Positions 15,767 through 23,580 of a stretch of 35,534 nt of DNA are shown piece after piece. Within the stretch, counting starts at the first letter, position 1; the number at the start of each line of letters is the position of its first letter. A model generated the notes under the pieces. That model saw nothing but the letters and a program-made list of their open reading frames with translations, was not told the origin of the DNA and did no database searches. A program made the position numbers and the translations under genes. The DNA is taken from NCBI GenBank assembly GCA_029259695.1, contig JAJDEQ010000050.1:1-35534 (forward strand), in the 5' to 3' direction. Source of the stretch: Planctomycetota bacterium. Lineage in GTDB: Bacteria; Planctomycetota; B15-G4.

Positions 15767-16942
15767 TCAGCCGAGGGCGGCGTCTTCGCGCATCAGGCGC
15801 TTCTGTTCAGCCAGCTCCGCTTCGGCCTGGTCGAGCCAGCCCTCCGGGAGCGAGACCTTGCTCTGCGAGCCGCCCCGCTTGCCGCGGGAGAGCCGCAGGG
15901 CGCTGCGCGGGAAGGGAATCGACTCGTCCAGGTGAGCGAGCCAACCGTCCATCTGGTCCAGGTCGGTGATGCGCTGCAGGCCTTCGCGCACCTTGGCCGC
16001 CCCGTCGAAGCCCTTGGTGTACCAGGCGCACCACTTGCGCAGCTCGCGCACACCCTTGTGGGGTCCGAAGAACTCGACCAGCAGTTCGGCGTGCTCGCGC
16101 AGGATCGCCAGGACGTCGCCCAGGTGAGGTGGATCATCGGGTTCCCGGCCGTCGAACACCTGGGCCAGTTCGCGGAACAGCCACGGGCGACCCAGGCAGC
16201 CGCGTCCGATGATCACTCCGTCGCAACCGGTCTGACGCATCATGCGCAGGGCGTCGAAGGCCTCCCAGATGTCACCGTTGCCGAGCACCGGGATGCGCGC
16301 GTACTGCTTGAGCCGGGCGATGAAGTCCCACTGGGCCTGGCCGCTGTAGAGCGCCTTGCTCGTGCGCGCGTGCATGCCGATCCAGCGTGCGCCCTCGTCG
16401 GCCGCGACGTCGGCGGCATCGCGCCAGGTGTGCCGGTCGTCGTCGATCCCCAGACGCACCTTGATCGTCACGGGGACGTCCCCCGCCGCGTCGACCACCG
16501 CCCGCAGCACGCGGCGCATCAGGGCCGGGCGCGCCGGCAGGGCCGAACCACCGCCCTTGCTGGTGATCTTGCGCACCGGGCAACCCATGTTGATGTCGAT
16601 GTGACCGGCGCCGAGCTCGGACACCAGGAAGCGCGCGGCGTCTCCCATCTCCTCCGGGTCGGCGCCGAAGATCTGGATCGAGCGCACCGCTTCGTCGACA
16701 CCGAAGGACGCCAGGTGCAGCGTCTTCGCGTTGCGCATGGTGAGGCCGCGGGCGTAGAGCATCTCGGCCACGTAGAGGCCCGCGCCCATGCGACGGCACA
16801 GGGTGCGATACGGTGGATTGGTCACCCCGGCCATGGGCGCCAGGACCACCGGCGGCCAGACCTCGATCCCGTCGCTCAGTCGCAGCGGCGGGAACTCCCC
16901 CGGAGCGGCGAGCGGGATGTCGGCGTTGACCTCGGAACGCAT
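15767..16942 (-). CDS. dus: tRNA-dihydrouridine synthase
   Basis: Flavoenzyme that reduces specific uridines in the tRNA D-loop to dihydrouridine using NADPH. From the ATG at 16942 the protein has 391 residues. It shows the FMN-binding TIM-barrel front 'VVLAPMAGVTNPPYRTLC', the catalytic Cys121 in 'DINMGCPVRKITSKGGGSAL', the substrate strand 'IGMHARTSKALYSGQA', 'IPVLGNGDIW' and 'GVIIGRGCLGRPWLF'. It is DusB-like by overall pattern; the C-terminal helical domain is followed by a basic tail. The frame stays open upstream to 17026, but that stretch has no homology-like content. No clear Shine-Dalgarno sequence precedes 16942. It is followed by DUF309 in the same operon. Confidence 0.93.
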   Translation of the reverse strand: MRSEVNADIPLAAPGEFPPLRLSDGIEVWPPVVLAPMAGVTNPPYRTLCRRMGAGLYVAEMLYARGLTMRNAKTLHLASFGVDEAVRSIQIFGADPEEMGDAARFLVSELGAGHIDINMGCPVRKITSKGGGSALPARPALMRRVLRAVVDAAGDVPVTIKVRLGIDDDRHTWRDAADVAADEGARWIGMHARTSKALYSGQAQWDFIARLKQYARIPVLGNGDIWEAFDALRMMRQTGCDGVIIGRGCLGRPWLFRELAQVFDGREPDDPPHLGDVLAILREHAELLVEFFGPHKGVRELRKWCAWYTKGFDGAAKVREGLQRITDLDQMDGWLAHLDESIPFPRSALRLSRGKRGGSQSKVSLPEGWLDQAEAELAEQKRLMREDAALG

Positions 16943-17076
16943 GGACAAGGGAGTGGCCGTTCGACTCGGGGAGGCGCCGCGGTCCCCGGAAGGAAGACAG
17001 CTCGCGCGAGACGCCATTGTGACCAAAGCTCGCCCGCCTGTCTGCCCGAACGCACGGCAGCTCCCTCGATCCGACG

Positions 17077-17161
17077 GCTCGCTCGGGCCGGTGGCTCGCT
17101 CGGGCCGGCGACTCGCTCGGGCCGGCAGCTCGCTCGGGCCGGCGACTCGCTCGGGCCCGCT
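17077..17161. repeat. 17-bp tandem repeat between the DNA glycosylase and dus genes
   Basis: Units of 17 bp start at 17077, 17094, 17111, 17128 and 17145, consensus RCTCGCTCGGGCCGGYR, followed by a partial copy to about 17176. Four units are almost identical. It occupies about half of the gap that ends at the mpg stop codon. No protein is encoded that I can support. Confidence 0.8.
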
Positions 17162-17214
17162 CGGGCCGGTGGCTCCTCAGCCCTGCGGCGGGCGGGCAGC
17201 TGCTCCGTCCACCG

Positions 17215-17967
17215 TCAGTCGGCGCGCAGGGGGCAGGCCTCGGGCCATGGGCGTCGCCAGCGCCGGGCGCCCGCGCTGCGCCCTTTCGACACAGCGTCCG
17301 ACGCGGCATCGAACGCGCGCCAACGCCAGCGGAATGAGAACGCCGCGGGGTTGAGGCCCACGCGCGGCGTCCAGCGGATGTCGCCGGGCGCCTCGCCGCG
17401 TACCAGGAACAGGGGCCCCTGCTCGTCGGTCAGGTCAAGGCCGTTGAGTTGGCGGTCGATGTCGAAGGCCAGGCACAGGCGACCCGGACCCTGCGCCAGT
17501 TCGTGCTCGTGCCCGCGCTGCAGGCGCCGACGGGTCGGCCCCTCCGCCAGTCGCGCCCGGCGCCTGGCGCGCATCTGTTCGACCCCCGCCAGGGGCTCGA
17601 CGGCGCGCAGCAGCACCGCCTTGCCCGCGCGATCACCCTGAGCCGAGACGTTCATGCAGAACAACGCGCCTTGCGTCATGTACACGTAGCTCATCCCCGC
17701 CGCGCCGAACATCACCTCACAGCGCGGCGTCGGGCCGCGGAAGCTGTGGGCACTGTCGTCGACTCCCTCACCGCCGTAGACCTCGGTCTCGACGATGCGC
17801 CCCGCGCACAACACGCCGTGCCGGCGTCGCACGAGCACCTGCCCCAGGAGCGCCTGCCCCAGCTCCACCACCGGTCGCCGGTAGAACGACCGCGGCAGGG
17901 TCCGCCGCGGCGGCACGAACCCGTGCTGCTCACCCCCGCCCGGCCCGGCTCGCTCGCGGGGACTCAC
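17215..17967 (-). CDS. mpg: 3-methyladenine DNA glycosylase (AAG/Mpg family)
   Basis: DNA repair enzyme that removes alkylated purines by base excision. The front reads 'LPRSFYRRPVVELGQALLG'. The active-site segment 'RIVETEVYGGEGVDDSAHS' carries the catalytic Glu. 'GMSYVYMTQGALFCMNV' and 'KAVLLRAVEPLAGVEQMR' match the family signature, and 'LCLAFDIDRQLNGLDL' follows. With the GTG start at 17967 it is 250 residues, slightly longer than usual because of a basic C-terminal tail. A second GTG at 17916 is a possible start; neither has a good ribosome-binding sequence. The gene begins 19 nt after the UbiD stop, on the same strand. The catalytic assignment is firm, the start is not. Confidence 0.88.
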   Translation of the reverse strand: MSPRERAGPGGGEQHGFVPPRRTLPRSFYRRPVVELGQALLGQVLVRRRHGVLCAGRIVETEVYGGEGVDDSAHSFRGPTPRCEVMFGAAGMSYVYMTQGALFCMNVSAQGDRAGKAVLLRAVEPLAGVEQMRARRRARLAEGPTRRRLQRGHEHELAQGPGRLCLAFDIDRQLNGLDLTDEQGPLFLVRGEAPGDIRWTPRVGLNPAAFSFRWRWRAFDAASDAVSKGRSAGARRWRRPWPEACPLRAD

Positions 17968-17986
17968 GGGTCCATCACCGCCGGCC

Positions 17987-19927
17987 TCAGGGGCACTCGC
18001 CCGCCAGCCCCATCTCGGTCCAGTGGTTCGCGATGCGGTTGAGCAGCTTCTTGGGGTGTGTCTGCTCGGTGGGCCAGTCGCGCTGGAATCCGTCGGACGG
18101 CTTCTTCGTCGTGGCATCGATGCCGATGCGCCGCGGGTGATAGCCGGGACTGCGCCGCAACGAGGCGTCGTGCACGGGGTTGGGCGAGCGTTGCACGTCC
18201 CGCTCCGGTTCGATGTGCGCGAGCGCGCGCCACAACAGCCGCTCGTTGTCGTCGAGCCGCTCGTTCTTGTCGAAGAGCAGGATGCGGTCCGTGATGGCCT
18301 GGAAGCCGCGCCGCTCACCCAGGTCCCAGATCTGCTCCATGGTGACGCGCGGAACGCTGGGCTGGGCCTTGTCCACGCCCACGGCGATCGCCCCGGCTCC
18401 TCCGGCCCGACCCCGGATCACCAGCGCGTCCTCCACGCCGGCGAGTTCGCGCAACACGGCGACCAGCTCCGCGTCGTCGATCGCCTCCGAGGGCTGGGCC
18501 GCGTCGGCGACGGTGCGGCGCGGCCCTTCGGCCGGGAACTCGCGGGTCAGGTCGATGCACGCCTTGCTGCCGAAGTGCAGCGCGCGGCTCGCATGGTCGA
18601 GCGTCTCGGTGGGCCCGAACACGAACTCCAGATCGCGCGCCGAGTCGAAGCGTTCGAGCAGCAGGTCGAGCAGCGCCGCGTCGTCGTCCAGCGCGGGCCC
18701 GTCCTCGTCCACGACCACGATGACCTTGGTGAACATCGCCTGCCCCATGCCCCAGACGGTGTGGGCGACCTTGCGCCCCTGCCCCGGGTAGTCCTTGCGG
18801 ACCTTGAGCAGCATCAGGTTGTGGAACACGCCGGCGAACGGCAGGCGCATGTCGATCAGCTCGGGCATGAGCTTGCGCTGCAGCGGGATGAACAAGCGCT
18901 CGATGGCCGCACCCATGTGACAGTCTTCCTGCGGCGGAGGGCCGACCACCGTGGTGTGCCAGATGGCATCGCGCCGGTGCGTGAGCGCCGTCACGTTGAG
19001 CACGTGGTAGTCGTCGGCCAGGCTGTAGAACCCGGTGTGATCGCCGAACGGTCCCTCGCGGCGCAGCTCGTCGACGGGCACGCGGCCCTCGATCACGAAC
19101 TCGGCGGCGGCGGGCACCTCCAGGTCCACCGTGCGGCACTTGACCAGGTCCACCGGTTGGTTCTGGATGAACGCCGCGAACAGCAGCTCGTCCACGCCGG
19201 GCGGCAGCGGAGCGACGGCGGAGAACACGGTGGCGGCGCTGGCGCCCACGGCGACGGCCACCTCCAGGTGCTCCCGGCCGAGCGCCTTCGCCTTGCGCAG
19301 GTGGTCGGCGCCGGTGTGGTGGGTGTGCACGTGGAACCCGAACGTGTTCTCGTCGTAGCGTTGCAGACGGTACATGCCGCAGTTGCGGGCGCCCGTCTCC
19401 GGGTCCTTGGTGAACACCAGCGGCAGGGTGACGAAGGGCCCCGCGTCCTTGGGCCAGGTGGTGAGCACGGGGACCTCGAGCAGGTCCACGTCGCCGCCCT
19501 CGTGCACGACCTCCTGGCACGGTCCGTTGCGCACATGGCGCGGGAACAGGCGCGCCAGGCGACCCAGCAGCGGCAGGGCGCCGAACTTGTCGCGCCAGGT
19601 GACGCGCGGGCGCTCGATGCGCTGCAGGAAGTCCTCGAGCAGGTTCTCGAGGGCGCGGTGGTCCTCCACGCCGCAGGCGATCTGCATGCGCCGCGAACTC
19701 CCGAGCGCGTTGATCAGCACCGGGAAGCGCGAACCGGCCACCTGGGTGAACAGCAGCGCCTTGTTCGCCTCGGGGCCCGCACGGCTCACCCGGTCCGCGA
19801 TGGCCGCGATCTCGAGCTCGCAGCTCACCTCACGGTCGATGCGCAGCAGTTCGCCCTCGGCCTCCAGCCGATCCATGAACGAACGCAGATCGGGTTGTTT
19901 CAACACGTCCTCCAGGACTTCAGGCAC
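17987..19927 (-). CDS. UbiD family (prenyl-FMN-dependent) decarboxylase
   Basis: A 646-residue UbiD-type decarboxylase acting on aromatic or unsaturated carboxylates, in quinone biosynthesis or aromatic metabolism. It has the N-terminal 'LRSFMDRLEAEGELLRID', the cofactor/substrate segment 'NCGMYRLQRYDENTFGFHVH', and the catalytic motif 'DELRREGPFGDHTGFYS' with the Arg-Glu-Glu set typical of the family. The length is near the larger menaquinone-type members (UbiD/MqnP-like, about 600) rather than E. coli UbiD (497). No UbiX prenyltransferase gene is in the window. The start is GTG at 19927 without a clear ribosome-binding sequence; TATGAT lies 23 nt upstream. Substrate is not determined here. 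Confidence 0.93.
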   Translation of the reverse strand: MPEVLEDVLKQPDLRSFMDRLEAEGELLRIDREVSCELEIAAIADRVSRAGPEANKALLFTQVAGSRFPVLINALGSSRRMQIACGVEDHRALENLLEDFLQRIERPRVTWRDKFGALPLLGRLARLFPRHVRNGPCQEVVHEGGDVDLLEVPVLTTWPKDAGPFVTLPLVFTKDPETGARNCGMYRLQRYDENTFGFHVHTHHTGADHLRKAKALGREHLEVAVAVGASAATVFSAVAPLPPGVDELLFAAFIQNQPVDLVKCRTVDLEVPAAAEFVIEGRVPVDELRREGPFGDHTGFYSLADDYHVLNVTALTHRRDAIWHTTVVGPPPQEDCHMGAAIERLFIPLQRKLMPELIDMRLPFAGVFHNLMLLKVRKDYPGQGRKVAHTVWGMGQAMFTKVIVVVDEDGPALDDDAALLDLLLERFDSARDLEFVFGPTETLDHASRALHFGSKACIDLTREFPAEGPRRTVADAAQPSEAIDDAELVAVLRELAGVEDALVIRGRAGGAGAIAVGVDKAQPSVPRVTMEQIWDLGERRGFQAITDRILLFDKNERLDDNERLLWRALAHIEPERDVQRSPNPVHDASLRRSPGYHPRRIGIDATTKKPSDGFQRDWPTEQTHPKKLLNRIANHWTEMGLAGECP

Positions 19928-19950
19928 CGGCTAGCGAACGAGGGCGCGGC

Positions 19951-19971
19951 ATCATAGCGAAGCGCTATCAT
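19951..19971. promoter_or_regulatory. Divergent -10 boxes within a palindrome (ubiD / nucleoside phosphorylase)
   Basis: Minus-strand TATGAT (19951-19956) and plus-strand TATCAT (19966-19971) flank the palindrome ATAGCG-AAG-CGCTAT (19954-19968... arms 19954-19959 and 19963-19968). The layout suits two back-to-back promoters sharing one operator. Confidence 0.4.
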
Positions 19972-19994
19972 GGGCGCCCGGTGAGAAGGCACCG

Positions 19995-20025
19995 CCGGTC
20001 TCGAGCCCTCCCGGCTCGAGACCGG
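19995..20025. promoter_or_regulatory. 11-bp perfect inverted repeat in the nucleoside phosphorylase leader
   Basis: CCGGTCTCGAG (19995-20005) and CTCGAGACCGG (20015-20025) flank a 9-nt loop. It sits downstream of the plus-strand -10 box and 84 bp before the start codon, so it could be an RNA hairpin in the leader or a dimeric operator. Confidence 0.55.
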
Positions 20026-20108
20026 AGGGGCGAACCCGTCCGAGGCGTCCGGCTCGTCGACCCCGTGGGTCGGTGACGAGCCGGGGCAAGCAACCGGAGC
20101 CGATGTTC

Positions 20109-20936
20109 ATGGCACAGTACGACGTGCTCGCGAAGGCCGCCGACACCGTCGCCCAGCGTCTGGGGCGCGCACCGGTGGGCGTGGTCCTGGGCTCGGGGCT
20201 GAGCGAGGCGCTCGACAACGTCGACCATCCGCAGTTCATGCCCTATGCGGACATCCCGGGCCTGGCCAAGACCAGCACCGCCGGACACCGCGGCGCCCTG
20301 CTCCACGGGCACCTGGGCGACACCGCCGTCCTGGGACTCTGCGGCCGGCTGCACATGTACGAAGGTCGCACCCACGACGAGATCGCCGCGCCGGTGCGAC
20401 TGCTCTCGCTGCTGGGCGTGCACACGATCATCGTGACCACCGCCGTGAGTTCCACCGACCCCGAGTTGCCCCCGGGGTCGGTCATGTTCGTGGAGGACCA
20501 CCTCAACCTGAGCGGCGGCAACGTCCTGGCCGGCGACCACGACCCGCGCTTCGGACCGCGCTTCCCCGACATGGTCGGCGCCTACGACCCAGACCTGATC
20601 CCGCTCCTGGAGCAGACCGCCGAGCAGACCGGGCTGACCGTCAGCCGGGGCGTGCTGGCCCAGTTCCTGGGCCCGACCCATGAGACCTCGGCCGAGGTGC
20701 GCATGGTGAAGAGGCTCGGCGCCCGGGTGGTGAGCGTGTCGATGGTGCCCGAGGTGCTCGTGGCCCGACAGCGCGGCATGCGCATCGCGGGCATCGCCTG
20801 CGTGACGCACATGGCCGCCGGCATCATCGAAGCGCCGCTCGACCGCGCGGAGATGCTCAAGGTCCGCGCCTCGTTCGCCACGGACATGCAGGGCCTGCTC
20901 AGCGGGGCCCTGCCCCGGCTGGCCGCCGTATCCTGA
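20109..20936 (+). CDS. Purine nucleoside phosphorylase family protein with altered active site
   Basis: Trimeric-type (PNP/MTAP) nucleoside phosphorylase, 275 residues from the ATG at 20109, which is spaced 9 nt from GGAG (20096-20099); an ATG 6 nt earlier is less well placed. Seen are the phosphate-binding 'VVLGSGLS' (26-32), 'AGHRG' (His60), 'GRLHMYEGR' (79-87), 'GPTHETSAE' (189-196) and 'MVPEVLVARQRGM'. Several residues differ from the family norm: the usual 'TNAAGG' is 'TTAVSS' (110-115), and the base-contacting Asn of 'ITN' is His234 in 'VTHMAAG'. The usual Met of 'VGMSTVPE' is also changed. The fold is certain, the substrate may not be inosine or guanosine. Divergent from ubiD. Confidence 0.85.
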   Translation: MAQYDVLAKAADTVAQRLGRAPVGVVLGSGLSEALDNVDHPQFMPYADIPGLAKTSTAGHRGALLHGHLGDTAVLGLCGRLHMYEGRTHDEIAAPVRLLSLLGVHTIIVTTAVSSTDPELPPGSVMFVEDHLNLSGGNVLAGDHDPRFGPRFPDMVGAYDPDLIPLLEQTAEQTGLTVSRGVLAQFLGPTHETSAEVRMVKRLGARVVSVSMVPEVLVARQRGMRIAGIACVTHMAAGIIEAPLDRAEMLKVRASFATDMQGLLSGALPRLAAVS

Positions 20937-20984
20937 GGGCTGTTCGCCCCCCTGCCCACACCGCCGGCCGAGTCCGGCGCGTCG

Positions 20985-22616
20985 TCAGGCGTCCCGTCCC
21001 GCGGCCCGGGCACGCAACTCGATGCGACGGATCTTGCCGCTGACGGTCTTGGGCAGCGCATCCACGAACTCGATCTGCCGCGGGTACTTGTAGGGCGCCG
21101 TGTGGCCGCGCACGAACTGCTGCAATTCCGCGGCGAGTTCCGGACCGGCTTCGGTCTGATCCGCCACGACCACGTAGGCCACCACGATCTCGCCGCGCAC
21201 CCGGTCGGGCTTGCCCACCACGGCTGACTCCACCACGGCATCGTGTTCGAGCAGGGCGCTCTCCACCTCGAACGGGCCGATGCGATACCCCGCGCTGATG
21301 ATCACGTCGTCGGCGCGACCGACGAACCAGAAGTAGCCATCCGCATCGCGCGTGGCGCGGTCCCCGGTGAGATACCAGTCCCCCGCGAAGACGGCCGCGG
21401 TGCGCTCGGGGTCCTTCCAGTACTCGACGAACAGGCCCGCCGGTCGCTGGGGAACGACGCGCACAGCGACCTCGCCTTCCTCTCCCGCCGGAACCGGCCG
21501 GCGATCGTCACCGAGCACCGCCACGTCGAAGCCGGGCGCCGCACGCCCCATGGAACCGGGGCGTAGCTCCTCGCCGGGGAAGTTCCCCACCAGCAACACC
21601 GTCTCGGTCTGTCCGTAGCCGTCGCGGATCGGCAGCCCGGTGGCCTCGCCCCAGACCTCCAGCACCTCGGGGTTGAGCGGTTCACCGGCAGCCACGCAAT
21701 GGCGCAGTGATGGGAAACGGCGCGCGCCCAGGTCTTCCTGGATCAGCATGCGGTAGACCGTGGGAGGGCCGCAGAATGCGCTGATCGGATAGCGCTCCAG
21801 GATTTCGAGGGTGGCCCGCGCATCGAAGCGCGGGGTGTGGTGCACGAAGGTCGCGCAGCCCACGATCCAGGGTGCGAAGACGCTGCTGTAGGCGGCCTTG
21901 GCCCACCCGGTGTCGGACAGGTTCCAGTGCAGGTCGTCCGGTTCGAGGCCGACCCAATGACGGCCCGTCACCACGTGACCGATCCCATAGGACGCCTGCG
22001 TGTGCAGGGTCATCTTGGGCTGACCCGTGGTCCCCGAGGTGAAGAACAGCAGGGCGGGGTCGTGCGCGCCAGTGTCGGCGGCCACGAAGCCGCCCGGGTC
22101 GGCGAGCACGTCCTCGTACGTCGTCCAGCCGCCGCGCTCGGCACCGACGACGATGCGTGGGGCCAGCGCGTAACCGGTCGCGGCCAGGGCCTCGTCGAAC
22201 ACACCCGCGCTCGCCCCGTCGACGACCACCGCCCGCGCTTCGGCCGCCCCGAGGCGGAAGGCCACGTCCTTGGTCGTGAGCTGGGTCGTGCCCGGGCTCA
22301 GCACGAAGCCACCGCGCAGACAGGCCAGGAACAACTCCCACCACTCGACCAGACGCGGCATGACCGCCACCACGACGTCGCCCGGCCGCAGACCTGCCGC
22401 GGCGAGACCGACCGCAAGACGGCGACTGCGTTGCACGAAGTGCTCGTAGCTCAGCTTGCGCTCAGCCCCGTGGTCGTCGATCCACCACATGGCGAGACGC
22501 TCGCCCGACGCGGCGTGTCCATCGAAGGTGTCGCGGCAGAAGTTGAAGCGGTCGGGGACGTCCCAGCGGAACTCGGCCCGCCGGCTCGGACGCGCTCGCG
22601 CAGCGTCGCGACTCAT
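20985..22616 (-). CDS. Acyl-CoA synthetase (AMP-binding, ACSM/acetyl-CoA synthetase-like)
   Basis: ATP-dependent acid-CoA ligase, 543 residues. It shows the AMP-binding P-loop 'TSGTTGQPK' (193-201), 'YGQTET' (334-339), the 'TGD' motif (417-419), the hinge 'GRADDVIISAGYRIGP' and the C-terminal catalytic Lys528 in 'TVSGKIRR'. Overall it resembles the medium-chain/benzoate branch rather than long-chain FadD. The ATG at 22616 overlaps the stop of the upstream cupin gene as ATGA, so the two are translationally coupled. The frame continues upstream through the cupin region in a different reading, which is not coding. It converges with the nucleoside phosphorylase. The acid it activates is not readable from sequence. 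Confidence 0.93.
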   Translation of the reverse strand: MSRDAARARPSRRAEFRWDVPDRFNFCRDTFDGHAASGERLAMWWIDDHGAERKLSYEHFVQRSRRLAVGLAAAGLRPGDVVVAVMPRLVEWWELFLACLRGGFVLSPGTTQLTTKDVAFRLGAAEARAVVVDGASAGVFDEALAATGYALAPRIVVGAERGGWTTYEDVLADPGGFVAADTGAHDPALLFFTSGTTGQPKMTLHTQASYGIGHVVTGRHWVGLEPDDLHWNLSDTGWAKAAYSSVFAPWIVGCATFVHHTPRFDARATLEILERYPISAFCGPPTVYRMLIQEDLGARRFPSLRHCVAAGEPLNPEVLEVWGEATGLPIRDGYGQTETVLLVGNFPGEELRPGSMGRAAPGFDVAVLGDDRRPVPAGEEGEVAVRVVPQRPAGLFVEYWKDPERTAAVFAGDWYLTGDRATRDADGYFWFVGRADDVIISAGYRIGPFEVESALLEHDAVVESAVVGKPDRVRGEIVVAYVVVADQTEAGPELAAELQQFVRGHTAPYKYPRQIEFVDALPKTVSGKIRRIELRARAAGRDA

Positions 22617-22957
22617 GGCGCCGGCTCGTCGACGATCTCGATCGGCTCGGGCAAGCTCACGAACAGTCGGCAACCCTCTCGGGAGCTGGGACGGTGCACC
22701 GAACCCGGGGCGTGATCCACGAAGCTGCCCGGCCCCCAGGTGACACCACCGTCCTCCAGCGACCCTTCGAGCACGAAGTACTGCTCGCCGGCCGGATGGC
22801 GGTGAGCCCCGTAACGAGCACCCGGCTCGAACTGCAACAGCACCGCCGAACGACCGGTGTCGCGATCGAAGAGCAGCTTCTTCCACTGCACGCCGGGGTA
22901 GGGCGTGGGCCGCCAGGGCAGGGCCGCGCTGTCGACTCGTCTCGAGGCTCCGGACAT
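22613..22957 (-). CDS. ChrR-like cupin-domain protein
   Basis: A 114-residue single cupin. The metal-binding set is complete: His52 and His54 in 'AHRHPAGEQ', Glu58, and His88 in 'GSVHRP'. The pattern H-x-H-P-x-G-E-Q is typical of ChrR-like cupins. Such cupins act as zinc- or iron-binding enzymes or as the sensor part of anti-sigma factors; no sigma factor is nearby and the anti-sigma N-terminal domain is absent. It overlaps the acyl-CoA synthetase by 4 nt. The start ATG at 22957 lies 6 nt after a TAGCAT box and inside the palindrome CATGTCGACATG (22955-22966). An enzyme role in the acyl-CoA pathway is inferred from the coupling. Confidence 0.88.
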   Translation of the reverse strand: MSGASRRVDSAALPWRPTPYPGVQWKKLLFDRDTGRSAVLLQFEPGARYGAHRHPAGEQYFVLEGSLEDGGVTWGPGSFVDHAPGSVHRPSSREGCRLFVSLPEPIEIVDEPAP

Positions 22958-22963
22958 GTCGAC

Positions 22964-22969
22964 ATGCTA
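22964..22969 (-). promoter_or_regulatory. Candidate leaderless promoter (-10 box) of the cupin-acyl-CoA synthetase operon
   Basis: TAGCAT on the minus strand is followed by GTCGAC and the ATG at 22957. The 12-bp palindrome CATGTCGACATG at 22955-22966 covers the start codon and half of the box, and could bind a repressor. Confidence 0.45.
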
Positions 22970-23124
22970 ACGACGAGGCGGTGGATGATCCGCCTCCCGG
23001 GCCCGTTTCTGTGGCCGAAACCACCACAGGACACAGCTCCTGGCAGGCGGCTGCTCAAGACCTGCTGCTCCGCCGCCGAGAGGAAAAACTGGCCCGCCCC
23101 CATCGTCCGCCAGGAAACGAGAGC

Positions 23125-23559
23125 ATGGAGTCGAGATCCCGACGACTCGTGATGGTGCTCGCGCTCGCCGCCATCGGTTGCAGCGCGCACGAAGACAGAG
23201 CGCCCGTCGCGCAAGCACTGATCGGCGACACCGCCCGCGCGAGGTCGGTGTCGAGCCGCTCGGGCCTGGAGCTGCCCGCCGACGCAGCCATCGTCGACGT
23301 GATCGACGACGGCGCCAGCTATCGCTTCCGCTACGTCACCGGCATGAGTCCGTCCGACGTACGCGAGCACTGCGACGAGCAGTTGCGCGGGCTCGGCTTC
23401 AAGCGCCTGCAGAGCTGGCGCGTGATCAAGGGCGAGCCGACCGCGACCAGGTCGGCGCGCTTCGACGACGATCCGTCGGTCGCCATCGCCCGCATCCGCG
23501 AGGGCAAGGGCCAGACGATCGTGGAGATCGAACGCTGGCACGACGGCGCGCCGCGCTGA
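23125..23559 (+). CDS. Small lipoprotein of unknown function
   Basis: Not recognised. From the ATG at 23125 the protein has 144 residues and a lipoprotein signal 'LVMVLALAAIGC' (lipid Cys18). The mature part begins with a polar linker, then a compact domain with 'AAIVDVIDDGASYRFRYVTG', 'PSDVREHCDEQLRGLGFKRL' and a final beta strand 'QTIVEIERW', consistent with a small alpha/beta fold. AGGA lies about 9 nt before the start. The frame continues upstream to 22981 but that part has no signal peptide and overlaps the cupin promoter. It converges with xylose isomerase, 21 bp apart. Confidence 0.7.
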   Translation: MESRSRRLVMVLALAAIGCSAHEDRAPVAQALIGDTARARSVSSRSGLELPADAAIVDVIDDGASYRFRYVTGMSPSDVREHCDEQLRGLGFKRLQSWRVIKGEPTATRSARFDDDPSVAIARIREGKGQTIVEIERWHDGAPR

Positions 23560-23580
23560 CGAACGCGCTGCCGGGGCGGC

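Noticed and set aside
17077..17176. Tandem repeats considered as a CRISPR array
   Set aside because: The 17-bp units abut directly with no unique spacers, and no cas genes are present.
19981..20076. 31-codon upstream frame before the nucleoside phosphorylase
   Set aside because: A GTG follows the TATCAT box at 9 nt, but the product is Arg/Gly-rich and the inverted repeat inside it explains the sequence better.
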